A stretch of DNA of 9,948 nucleotides from NCBI GenBank assembly GCA_934716785.1, contig CAKUYM010000150.1:1-9948 (forward strand). The letters run 5' to 3'. The DNA comes from an uncultured Bacteroides sp. (lineage in GTDB: Bacteria > Bacteroidota > Bacteroidia > Bacteroidales > Bacteroidaceae). The notes beneath the pieces are model-generated. The model was given only the letters and a program-made list of their open reading frames with translations, was not told the DNA's origin and made no database searches. Shown here in pieces: positions 1 through 6,415 of the stretch. Made by a program: the position numbers and the translations under genes. Within the stretch, counting starts at the first letter, position 1, and each line of letters opens with the position of its first letter.

Positions 1-722
1 ACGGACTGTTTCAAAGCACAGAAGAAGCGCAAGAGTACACGAAGCAAGTAGACTTGAGCTATATAAACAGCCGAGTTACAGGCGGATGGCAAGCCGGCGA
101 CTTGAAATTCGTCGATTTGGACGGTGATGGTATATTAAGCATTGGAAAAAATACGGTAGACAACCCCGGAGACCGGAAGGTATTGGGAAATTCACTGCCC
201 AGCCTTTCTTACGGAATTAATGCCGGCATACGTTGGTATGGCTTTGATGTCTCTGCATTCTTTCAGGGAACCGGAAATCACTACTGGTATCCTACCGGAC
301 AAGCGATGTCATTTTGGGGACCTTACTCCTATCCTTACCTCACCTATCTGCAAAAAGATTTCATGAAGGATGTATGGGCAGAAGATAATAGGGGTGCATA
401 CTTTACACGACCCATGGCATACTCTGCCACTTCCGGTCCGCTAAGCAAAGTCAACGACCGCTATCTACAGAATATACGCTACACGCGACTGAAGAATCTC
501 ACCGTGGGGTACACCGCTCCGGCAAGCCTGACAAAGAAAATAGGCATTGACCAGATACGGATTTACTTCTCCGGAGAGAACCTGTATTACTGGTCTCCGC
601 TTAAGAAGCGCACGAAATATGTGGATCCGGAAGCTGCGTTCAACAGAAGCAGCGGTGTGGACAATAACGCCTACTACCCTTGGCAAAAGACATACACTTT
701 CGGTATAGACGTCACTTTTTAA
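1..722 (+). CDS. SusC-like TonB-dependent outer-membrane transporter, C-terminal part (5' end outside window)
   Basis: This is the 3' end of a SusC/RagA-type transporter, which imports glycan oligomers across the outer membrane using TonB energy under a SusD lid. The reading frame is open from base 3, and about 239 residues are visible of a family usually near 1000. A TTG at 54 is internal, because the upstream residues GLFQSTEEAQEYTKQVD read straight into the rest. Family hallmarks are the Asp/Gly-rich GDLKFVDLDGDGILS segment, the GNSLPSLSYGINAGIRW stretch, alternating aromatic barrel strands such as FDVSAFFQGTG, the LKNLTVGYTAP strand, and a terminal strand ending in Phe (FGIDVTF), typical of BAM-inserted barrels. 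The susD-like gene begins about 60 nt after the stop with no clear terminator between them, so they are probably co-transcribed. The plug and any N-terminal signalling (STN) domain lie off-window, so whether it signals to the nearby FecR protein cannot be judged. Confidence 0.95.
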   Translation, partial: GLFQSTEEAQEYTKQVDLSYINSRVTGGWQAGDLKFVDLDGDGILSIGKNTVDNPGDRKVLGNSLPSLSYGINAGIRWYGFDVSAFFQGTGNHYWYPTGQAMSFWGPYSYPYLTYLQKDFMKDVWAEDNRGAYFTRPMAYSATSGPLSKVNDRYLQNIRYTRLKNLTVGYTAPASLTKKIGIDQIRIYFSGENLYYWSPLKKRTKYVDPEAAFNRSSGVDNNAYYPWQKTYTFGIDVTF

Positions 723-782
723 TTATCTGATAAGAACCTCGCTTTTTAAAGCCGAATGACGGCAAACCATAAAAAAACAATT

Positions 783-2585
783 ATGAAACCATTAATCATA
801 GGAGCACTATCGATGCTCACCATACTGTCGGGATGTGACAATTTACTCGATTTGGAGCCCAAAAGCCAAATCTCACAATCGGATTACTTCAAGACCGAAA
901 CCGACTTGCAAATGTTCAGTAATACATTCTACAATAACATGCTGGACAAATCGCCATACGATGACCAAAGCGACCTGTATGTGCAACAAACACTATCCGA
1001 TGAGATGATTGGAGGAACCAAACGTATTGTTCCTGCCTCCGGGGGAGGATGGTCGTGGAGCGACTTGCGGAAGATTAATACGCTGCTGGAATATACAGGC
1101 CGATGCAATGATGCCAAAGCAACAGTCAAATACAACGCTGTGGCGCGCTTCTTCCGGGCTTTTTTCTATTTTGAGAAAATAAAGCGCTTTGGCGATGTAC
1201 CTTGGTACGACACAGAATTGGGATCGGACGACAATGCTTTGTACAAGGCCAGAGACTCACGCCAACTGGTAATGAAACACATGATAGAAGATATAGACTA
1301 CGCAATAGAGAATCTTCCTGCCAAAGCCGATGAGAAGAGCAGTCCTTATCGGGTCACCAAAGGAGCGGCACTGGCACTGAAATCACGCTTCTGCCTTTAC
1401 GAAGGGACTTACAGCAAGTATCATAACCTGCCTACGACAGAGGCAGACTACACTTACTATCTGCAACAGGCTGCCGATGCTGCCAAGATATTGATGGACA
1501 GGGACGAATATAAGCTATACAGCACCGGACATCCGGACCGCGATTATCTCACTCTCTTTGCCGAAGAGAACGCAAATCCCGACGAATATATCTTCGCCAT
1601 CAAGTTTGATTACGGACTGAATATTTATCATAATGCCACGGCGCATACCATAGTCCCCACACAAGGACGTCCGGGCTTGACCAGAAAAATGGTAAACATG
1701 TATCTCAAAAAAGACGGAACGGCATTTACCGACCAAGAGGGATGGCAAAGCATGACCTTTGCTGACGAGACTAAAGACAGAGATCCGCGCTTGGCGCAAA
1801 GCATCCGCACACCGGGATATACCCGCATAGGAACAAGCAAGATATTGCCTCCCGATTTATCTGTCAGTGTCACCGGCTACCAGCCCATCAAGTTTGTGCA
1901 AGAGCCTACTGCCTCCGGCGGAAATGTTGACAGAAACGACCGCTCTACCTGCGACTTGCCCGTATACCGCTATGCAGAAGTCTTGCTGAACTATGCTGAA
2001 GCGAAAGCTGAGCTGGGCAATCTTACACAAGATGATCTGGACAAATCGGTAAATATGATAAGACAACGTGCCGGAATGCCCGACCTCAACATGGCAAAAG
2101 CCAATGCCAATCCGGACAGATATCTGTCGGATGAGGAGACCGGATTTACCAATGTCACCGGTGCCAACAAAGGCGTTATTCTGGAAATACGCCGCGAGCG
2201 TGCCATTGAGCTTACCCAAGAAGGATTCCGCTTCAACGACTTGGTGCGCTGGAAAGCAGGATATTGCCTCGACCAGTCTATCTGCGGAATGTACTTCCCC
2301 GGAAGTGGCTCATACGACCTATCGGGAAACGGAAAGCCCGACATCATTCTCTACAACGACGGCGAGGCAAAACCTTCGGCCGATTCGGGAGTTTTGGTTT
2401 ATAAGATAGGAACCGACATCCTGCTCAGCGAGAAAGATAAAGGATATGTAGAATATCATAAGGATATAGTCCGGACTCCTTTTGACGAAGGACGAGACTA
2501 CCTCTACCCTATCCCAAGAAATGAACGTTCGCTCAATAACAATCTTACCCAGAATCCCGGATGGAAAGACGGACTGGACTTCTAA
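783..2585 (+). CDS. SusD/RagB-family outer-membrane lipoprotein
   Basis: This is a surface lipoprotein that forms the hinged lid of the SusC transporter and binds its glycan ligand. I chose the ATG at 783 (600 residues) because it starts a compact lipoprotein signal, MKPLIIGALSMLTILSGC, with Cys18 as lipidated residue. The in-frame ATG at 756 would add nine polar residues before it. After the Cys comes the usual DNLLDLEPKSQIS entry sequence. The N-terminal half has SusD-type helical (TPR-like) repeats: YFKTETDLQMFSNTFYN, LRKINTLLEY, and the conserved ARFFRAFFYFEKIKRFGDVPW. The C-terminal half has PVYRYAEVLLNYAEAKAELG and ILEIRRERAIELTQEGFRFNDLVRWK, and ends with the typical YLYPIPRNE and NPGW signature. 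The length is normal for the family. The substrate cannot be deduced from the sequence. It is the second gene of the susC-susD-BACON operon. Confidence 0.96.
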   Translation: MKPLIIGALSMLTILSGCDNLLDLEPKSQISQSDYFKTETDLQMFSNTFYNNMLDKSPYDDQSDLYVQQTLSDEMIGGTKRIVPASGGGWSWSDLRKINTLLEYTGRCNDAKATVKYNAVARFFRAFFYFEKIKRFGDVPWYDTELGSDDNALYKARDSRQLVMKHMIEDIDYAIENLPAKADEKSSPYRVTKGAALALKSRFCLYEGTYSKYHNLPTTEADYTYYLQQAADAAKILMDRDEYKLYSTGHPDRDYLTLFAEENANPDEYIFAIKFDYGLNIYHNATAHTIVPTQGRPGLTRKMVNMYLKKDGTAFTDQEGWQSMTFADETKDRDPRLAQSIRTPGYTRIGTSKILPPDLSVSVTGYQPIKFVQEPTASGGNVDRNDRSTCDLPVYRYAEVLLNYAEAKAELGNLTQDDLDKSVNMIRQRAGMPDLNMAKANANPDRYLSDEETGFTNVTGANKGVILEIRRERAIELTQEGFRFNDLVRWKAGYCLDQSICGMYFPGSGSYDLSGNGKPDIILYNDGEAKPSADSGVLVYKIGTDILLSEKDKGYVEYHKDIVRTPFDEGRDYLYPIPRNERSLNNNLTQNPGWKDGLDF

Positions 2586-2622
2586 GTTTCTTACTTCATT
2601 CTCAAAATAATTTATTAAGATC

Positions 2623-4122
2623 ATGAAATATACTTATTACATATTATCATTGCTATTCTTCGCCCTTCTATCGGGTTGTAGCAAAGACGAATCGTCCTTG
2701 GCTAAAGCTGTATTGGCCAGCGCATCGTCCTTAAGTTTCGAAGCCAACGAGGCCGAGGAGCAAATCATAACCATCTATGCCGATGCCGACTGGAGCGCCG
2801 AATATCCGGAATGGGTTACTGTCACTCCGGCACAAGGCAGCGGCACCATGGATGTAACCATATCGGTGACCGACAACATGCGCGAAGGTGCCGTTGACAA
2901 TCCTCGGAAAGCCACCCTTGTTTTCAAAGGAGGAACACTGGCAAGCCGTACAGACGTTATCGTGATGCAGAGCGGCGACAAGTATCGAGACTGCAAGGAG
3001 TATAAGTTGAACGAATTGACTACATTGGAAAACGGGCATGTGGTATCTGTAAATGGCGTAACCGTATCTGCCATTACCAATGGCGGATTTATGGTCAGCG
3101 ACATGGAAAGCGGTTATAATATGTATATGCAAAGCAACACCAACGTAAACATCGGAGATAAGATTTCGGCAAAAGGAACCAAAGAAACCGATATGCAATC
3201 ACTCGCATACATGGCTTGCGATGAAGTGCAGACTGTATCTACAGGAAATGCCGTTACGTATCCCGAAGCCGTTGATATCAGCGATAATATAGACAAATAT
3301 AATTCTTCCGACAGAACGTTTATTTCTGTCAGTGGGGTTTTAGACGGAAATAAAGTGACCATCGCCGGTGCTTCTTTTTCAGCCAGTATATCCGACGCAT
3401 GCGGCAAACTGAACTTATCAAGCCTGAACGGACATAAAGTGACAGTCAAAGGATTTTTTGCAGGAGTAGCAGCACCCGTGGTAAAACTCATTACAACAGA
3501 GGTTGAAGACGAAGGAGCTGTCGAAATAGTCTACTTTGCAGATGATTTCGAATGGTTGTCCGAATGGGCAAAAGTCAGCAATGCCGGACAAACTGTAGAA
3601 ACAGACGATGCCAATGCCAAAGCTCCCAACATCATAACCGCAGCAACCCTCGGCACTGATTTCTTAAACGAGCTGGAACATACTCACGGATATACTTTGG
3701 TATACCGCAATGCTTCAGACAATACAGCAGATGCAGTGTACTTGCAAAGCAATTATTTAAAATTCGGAAAGACAAGTTTCGAAGCGGGAATCGTGCTTCC
3801 GCCCCTCAGCAACATACCGGCAGGAGAAGAACTCGTTCTATCATTCGACTGGTGTCCTATGATTACCGGATCACATAACTATGACCAGACACAACTTGCC
3901 GTACTGATTTCAAACGGCAACGAGGAGACAGAAATCGCAACCCTCACACATTCGTTTGTAAAAGCAGACAAGATGGCGTGGATTCATGCCAATGTCACCA
4001 TCAGCGGACAGACGGTCACGGAGAAGACTAAGATTACAATCCGCTCAAAAGAATGGGACGCTGCCAACAAATCACAAAGGCGTTGGTTCCTCGATAATAT
4101 CAAGGTGAAAAAGGCACAATGA
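2623..4122 (+). CDS. BACON-domain surface lipoprotein in the SusE/F position
   Basis: This is a probable surface glycan-binding lipoprotein of the SusCD operon, 37 nt after susD. The signal peptide MKYTYYILSLLFFALLSGC puts the lipidated Cys at 19. It is followed by SKDES, an acidic post-Cys motif like those that send Bacteroidota lipoproteins to the cell surface. Residues about 35-117 form a BACON beta-sandwich, recognisable by ADWSAEYPEWVTVTPAQGSG and a closing DVIVMQSG strand. Residues about 123-295 look like one or two OB-fold-like beta units (VSVNGVTVSAITNGGFMVSD, then IGDKISAKGT; second unit VSGVLDGNKVTIAGASFSA). Residues about 303-499 begin YFADDFEWLSEW and continue as a beta-rich, jelly-roll-like module ending RRWFLDNIKVKKAQ, possibly carbohydrate-binding. 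No catalytic motif is visible. The BACON call is firm; the later domains are inferred from pattern only. The ligand is unknown. Confidence 0.85.
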   Translation: MKYTYYILSLLFFALLSGCSKDESSLAKAVLASASSLSFEANEAEEQIITIYADADWSAEYPEWVTVTPAQGSGTMDVTISVTDNMREGAVDNPRKATLVFKGGTLASRTDVIVMQSGDKYRDCKEYKLNELTTLENGHVVSVNGVTVSAITNGGFMVSDMESGYNMYMQSNTNVNIGDKISAKGTKETDMQSLAYMACDEVQTVSTGNAVTYPEAVDISDNIDKYNSSDRTFISVSGVLDGNKVTIAGASFSASISDACGKLNLSSLNGHKVTVKGFFAGVAAPVVKLITTEVEDEGAVEIVYFADDFEWLSEWAKVSNAGQTVETDDANAKAPNIITAATLGTDFLNELEHTHGYTLVYRNASDNTADAVYLQSNYLKFGKTSFEAGIVLPPLSNIPAGEELVLSFDWCPMITGSHNYDQTQLAVLISNGNEETEIATLTHSFVKADKMAWIHANVTISGQTVTEKTKITIRSKEWDAANKSQRRWFLDNIKVKKAQ

Positions 4123-4154
4123 CAGCCTGCTTTTATAGCCTTTAAGACAAGAAG

Positions 4155-4192
4155 AATAGGGGGAGTTTCAATGGGGAGCTTCCCCTATTTTT
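4155..4192. terminator. Bidirectional terminator hairpin between converging operons
   Basis: A 13-bp stem pairs 4155-4167 with 4177-4189, with two G-T pairs and a 9-nt loop. Its core is AATAGGGG/CCCCTATT. On the plus strand it runs into TTTTT (4188-4192). On the minus strand it is followed by a pyrimidine-rich CTTCTTGTCTT. It overlaps the fecR stop codon (TAG, at 4185-4187). A shorter competing hairpin, GGGGA/TCCCC at 4173-4185, lies within it. The position between two convergent stop codons supports a terminator for both. Confidence 0.8.
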
Positions 4193-5147
4193 CTTTCAGA
4201 ACTATCACCGACCCGTCCATCTCATAATAGAATGGCGAAGTTAGCATCAGGATATTCAGCGCATTCTGTATACCGCCACCGGGGATGGTTCCTGTGAAGT
4301 ACTCATTGGGCAATTTGTTGGAATCGAAGCGAATCTCTACGTCATAGATACGCGAAAGGGTCTTCATTATATTCTCTAAAGATTCTTTCTCGAAGTAGAT
4401 ATTTCCTTTCGTCCATTCAATGTAATCGTCGGGGTGCACTTGGGTAGCCGTTATCTTATGAGTGCTTTTATTGTATTCTATTTTGTCGCCGGGCTTCATG
4501 ATATGGGATGCTCCTTGCGCATAGACCCCCACTTTACCTTTCAAAAGAACCACCGTCACGTCCTTGTCATCTTCATAGGCCGACACATTGAAAGATGTAC
4601 CGAGCACTTTCACTTCCAGCTCACCGACCTGCACAATGAAAGCACGCTTTTCGTCATGAGTTACGTTGAAGTAGGCCTCACCATTCAGTTGCACACGACG
4701 TACTTTTTCTCCGAAATTGTTCAGATAGCTTAGTTGCGAAGCAGAATTTAGGACAACATTCGTTCCGTCCGGCAATTCGATGGTTGCCTTGTCGCCTTTA
4801 TCGGCTTTTACCATAAAGGGAGCTCCTGCTGTTCGGGAAGAATCTATAAGATAATAGGTGAAGAAAGCGATGCAGACAGGCAGAAGGATAGCGGCAGCCC
4901 ATCGCCAAGGATATATACGGACAATCTTCTGCTTTTCCTTTCCTTGAGTCTCTTCTTTGATGCGGGCAAACAGTTTGTCACGCAGCACAGGGTCAATGCC
5001 GGCATCCGATTGGGAGATTTCTTCTTCCCACCAACTCTGCAAATGGCGGTCGTTCTTTATCCAATCGGAAAGTTCTTTTATCTCTGCATCGGTTATATTT
5101 CCTTCGAAATACTTATCTACCAGTTCTTTATAATATATCTTATTCAT
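4185..5147 (-). CDS. FecR-family anti-sigma factor with C-terminal DUF4974 domain
   Basis: This is an inner-membrane anti-sigma factor expected to hold the ECF sigma factor encoded just upstream and to release it when a transporter signals from the outer membrane. In its 320 residues, positions 1-80 are the cytoplasmic sigma-binding part (YYKELVDKYFEGNITDAEIK, with LSDWIKND and a WW pair). Residues 84-101 form one transmembrane helix (AAAILLPVCIAFFTYYLI). Residues about 115-208 are the periplasmic FecR domain, with TIELPDGTNVVLNSASQLSY, LNGEAYFNV and VLGTSFNVSAYEDD. Residues about 249-318 are the DUF4974 domain (IYFEKESLENIMKTLSRIYD, then NILMLTSPFYYEMDG), which in family members receives the signal from an STN domain. 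The length and order are normal. The gene starts 99 nt after the sigma stop and is convergent with the SusCD operon, its likely but unproven target. Confidence 0.95.
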   Translation of the reverse strand: MNKIYYKELVDKYFEGNITDAEIKELSDWIKNDRHLQSWWEEEISQSDAGIDPVLRDKLFARIKEETQGKEKQKIVRIYPWRWAAAILLPVCIAFFTYYLIDSSRTAGAPFMVKADKGDKATIELPDGTNVVLNSASQLSYLNNFGEKVRRVQLNGEAYFNVTHDEKRAFIVQVGELEVKVLGTSFNVSAYEDDKDVTVVLLKGKVGVYAQGASHIMKPGDKIEYNKSTHKITATQVHPDDYIEWTKGNIYFEKESLENIMKTLSRIYDVEIRFDSNKLPNEYFTGTIPGGGIQNALNILMLTSPFYYEMDGSVIVLKEK

Positions 5148-5152
5148 TTTTC

Positions 5153-5210
5153 CTACTTATTCATATTTATAGATATGCATCTTCTCTTCTACTTATTTAT
5201 AGATATACAT
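5153..5210. repeat. Imperfect direct repeat in the sigma/anti-sigma spacer
   Basis: Two copies of CTACTTAT...TTATAGATATRCAT lie at 5153-5180 and 5189-5210. They differ by a 6-base insertion (TCATAT) in the first copy and one G/A change. They sit in the 99-nt AT-rich gap between the sigma stop and the anti-sigma start, immediately before the anti-sigma ATG on the minus strand. Each copy in minus orientation starts with ATG and would encode only five to seven codons. The function is unknown: it could be a simple duplication, an mRNA structure or a protein-binding site. Confidence 0.6.
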
Positions 5211-5246
5211 TTTCCTCCTGCCCGCTATCCAAAAGATGTATTACAA

Positions 5247-5843
5247 TTACATTTCATTAACAAAAAAGGCAAACAGAAGTGCAATCACCTTATCATAATG
5301 CTTCATCAACTGTTCACGCATAAACTTCACCGCCAAAGACAATTGCGTGGCAACCGTGCTTTCGGAAATACCCATCATTTCGGCTATTTCTTTATTCGTA
5401 TAGTTCCGACGCTTGCTCAAGATAAAGATTTTCCTCCGCTGTGCGGGCAACTCCTCTGCCAAAGAGTCGATATAGTCGTTCAAGAAATGTAAGTCGATAG
5501 TCTCTTCCGTGTGCGAATCATGGTCTACCTCACTTTTCAGCAAATATTCATTGTAAACATATTCGATGGTCTGGCGCTGATACATATTCATCAGCATGTT
5601 TTTGGCTATCGTACAAAGAAAAGATATGAACGAGGCACCGGGGTCGACTTTCTCACGCACCTCCCATATACGGATAAATGTGGATTGCACCACTTCTTCT
5701 GCCATATATTGATTGCCGGAAGAAAGTCGCATAATGAAGTTGTACAGCTTGCCGCTATACATCTCATATAACTTTTCAAATGCTTGAAAAGAGCCTTCCT
5801 TCAGCTTGATTAATAAAAGTTTTTCAGCAGTAGAGTCAATCAT
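5247..5843 (-). CDS. ECF sigma factor (Bacteroidetes FecI-like, PUL-type)
   Basis: This is an extracytoplasmic-function sigma factor that would direct RNA polymerase to the promoter of its target operon when freed from the FecR protein. I chose the ATG at 5843 (198 residues), where the protein begins MIDSTAEKLLLIKLKEGSFQ. An alternative ATG at 5897 adds 18 residues unlike the family start. Sigma region 2 covers about 20-92 (AFEKLYEMYSGKLYNFIMRL, then AEEVVQSTFIRIWE and FLCTIAKNMLMNMYQR). Region 4 covers about 125-180 with the helix-turn-helix NYTNKEIAEMMGISESTVAT followed by QLSLAVKFMREQL. The C-terminus ends in a short hydrophobic tail (VIALLFAFFVNEM), a feature I have seen in this Bacteroides group. 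There is no long linker between regions 2 and 4, as expected for an ECF factor. It is followed by its anti-sigma gene in the same direction. Confidence 0.93.
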   Translation of the reverse strand: MIDSTAEKLLLIKLKEGSFQAFEKLYEMYSGKLYNFIMRLSSGNQYMAEEVVQSTFIRIWEVREKVDPGASFISFLCTIAKNMLMNMYQRQTIEYVYNEYLLKSEVDHDSHTEETIDLHFLNDYIDSLAEELPAQRRKIFILSKRRNYTNKEIAEMMGISESTVATQLSLAVKFMREQLMKHYDKVIALLFAFFVNEM

Positions 5844-5860
5844 ATTTTGAAGTTTTGCGA

Positions 5861-5868
5861 CAAAGACA
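5861..5868 (-). promoter_or_regulatory. Weak candidate -7 element for the FecI-like sigma gene
   Basis: The minus strand reads TGTCTTTG, one base off the Bacteroides TAnnTTTG consensus. No convincing -33 TTTG lies at the usual distance. If it is used, transcription would start about 10 nt before the ATG at 5843, and the longer start at 5897 could not be translated. The support is weak. Confidence 0.3.
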
Positions 5869-6030
5869 GATTGCCGGCAGTCTAAAACCGGTGACAATAT
5901 TATTAATATTTTCTCAATTATCCGATTTTCAGGAAAGGTTTCTGCACAAAATTATTTTCCGGGATGCCCAAAAATAGTTAATTACCTCTCCGTAGTTTCT
6001 CATGTTTAACCTGCATATAAGGATATTTGC

Positions 6031-6038
6031 TATCTTTG
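6031..6038 (+). promoter_or_regulatory. Bacteroides-type -7 promoter element before the small ORFs
   Basis: TATCTTTG matches TAnnTTTG exactly. The upstream region has only a poor -33 element: TTTAAC at 6005-6010, about 20 nt away. The expected transcript start is about 6045, some 45 nt before the ATG at 6090, a normal leader length. Confidence 0.55.
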
Positions 6039-6089
6039 CGACAGAATTACGCCATTTAATATAAAATGAGATTCTAAAATTTAAAGAAA

Positions 6090-6251
6090 ATGGGCAACAT
6101 CAAGACAAAACAAAAGAATATTTCCTCTCAAAAACAGAGAAATAAAATAAATCCCTCAAAAATTGATGACGGGAAAAAGTTCATATTGTCTGATGTTTCC
6201 AAAGAGGAACTGAATAAAAGAAGGATTCCTGTATATCCTTACCTCCTTTAA
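6090..6251 (+). CDS. Small basic hypothetical protein (53 aa)
   Basis: I do not recognise this product. The ORF starts at ATG 6090 after an A-rich leader (TTTAAAGAAA) typical of Bacteroides starts, 52 nt downstream of a perfect TATCTTTG box. The protein is strongly basic in its first 30 residues (MGNIKTKQKNISSQKQRNKI) and has 13 Lys/Arg against 5 Asp/Glu overall. It then has a short helix-like part (SDVSKEELNKRR) and ends IPVYPYLL. There is no signal peptide or transmembrane helix. It could be a small cytoplasmic nucleic-acid-binding protein or the N-terminus of a gene broken by the TAA at 6249. A second ORF starts at the very next base in the same frame. It is the only plus-strand candidate between two minus-strand operons. 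The promoter box and start context are what lift it above chance. Confidence 0.45.
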   Translation: MGNIKTKQKNISSQKQRNKINPSKIDDGKKFILSDVSKEELNKRRIPVYPYLL

Positions 6252-6407
6252 ATGTTAGAAAGCGCATATCCATTTTTCTTCATACAAAAAGATGAAGGGA
6301 ATGAAAATGGACTTCTATCTATATCATTATACAGATTCAAATCCAGCAAATCAAAATTAGTTTATGTTGTCAGGGTAGAGCAATATGAATATAATTATTT
6401 TGAATAG
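6252..6407 (+). CDS. Small hypothetical protein (51 aa), possibly a truncated gene remnant
   Basis: The ATG at 6252 follows the previous stop codon with no gap and in the same frame (TAAATG). It would need coupled re-initiation, or the two ORFs were once one frame of about 105 codons. The product begins MLESAYPFFFIQKDEGNENG and continues with an amphipathic beta-like pattern, LLSISLYRFKSSKSKLVYVV then RVEQYEYNYFE, before a TAG at 6405. The composition is protein-like (regular hydrophobic alternation, few rare residues). The last part has the feel of the beginning of a longer domain cut short, but I cannot name the family with confidence. The ORF ends eight bases before the convergent stop of the minus-strand barrel gene. 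No terminator separates them; only a 10-bp palindrome (6403-6412) spans its stop. Confidence 0.4.
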   Translation: MLESAYPFFFIQKDEGNENGLLSISLYRFKSSKSKLVYVVRVEQYEYNYFE

Positions 6408-6415
6408 CTATTACA

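Noticed and set aside
54..722. TTG at 54 as the start of a short separate gene
   Set aside because: The same frame is open to the window edge and reads as SusC sequence, so this is an internal codon.
2068..2409. A 113-codon plus-strand open frame inside the susD-like gene
   Set aside because: It lies wholly within SusD in another frame, and the SusD frame carries continuous family motifs through the region.
4944..5492. A 182-codon plus-strand open frame spanning the anti-sigma start, spacer and sigma 3' end
   Set aside because: It is antisense to two well-supported genes, its composition is that of a shadow frame (His/Phe/Leu-rich), and no promoter or start context supports it.
5896..5910. 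AATATTATTAATATT symmetric sequence upstream of the FecI-like sigma gene
   Set aside because: It is symmetric only because it is built of AATATT in an AT-rich region; I see no spacing or repetition that would make it an operator.
6403..6412. Perfect palindrome AATAGCTATT at the stop of the second small ORF
   Set aside because: It is only 10 bp with no loop and no T-run, so it is not a credible terminator, and a palindrome this short occurs by chance.
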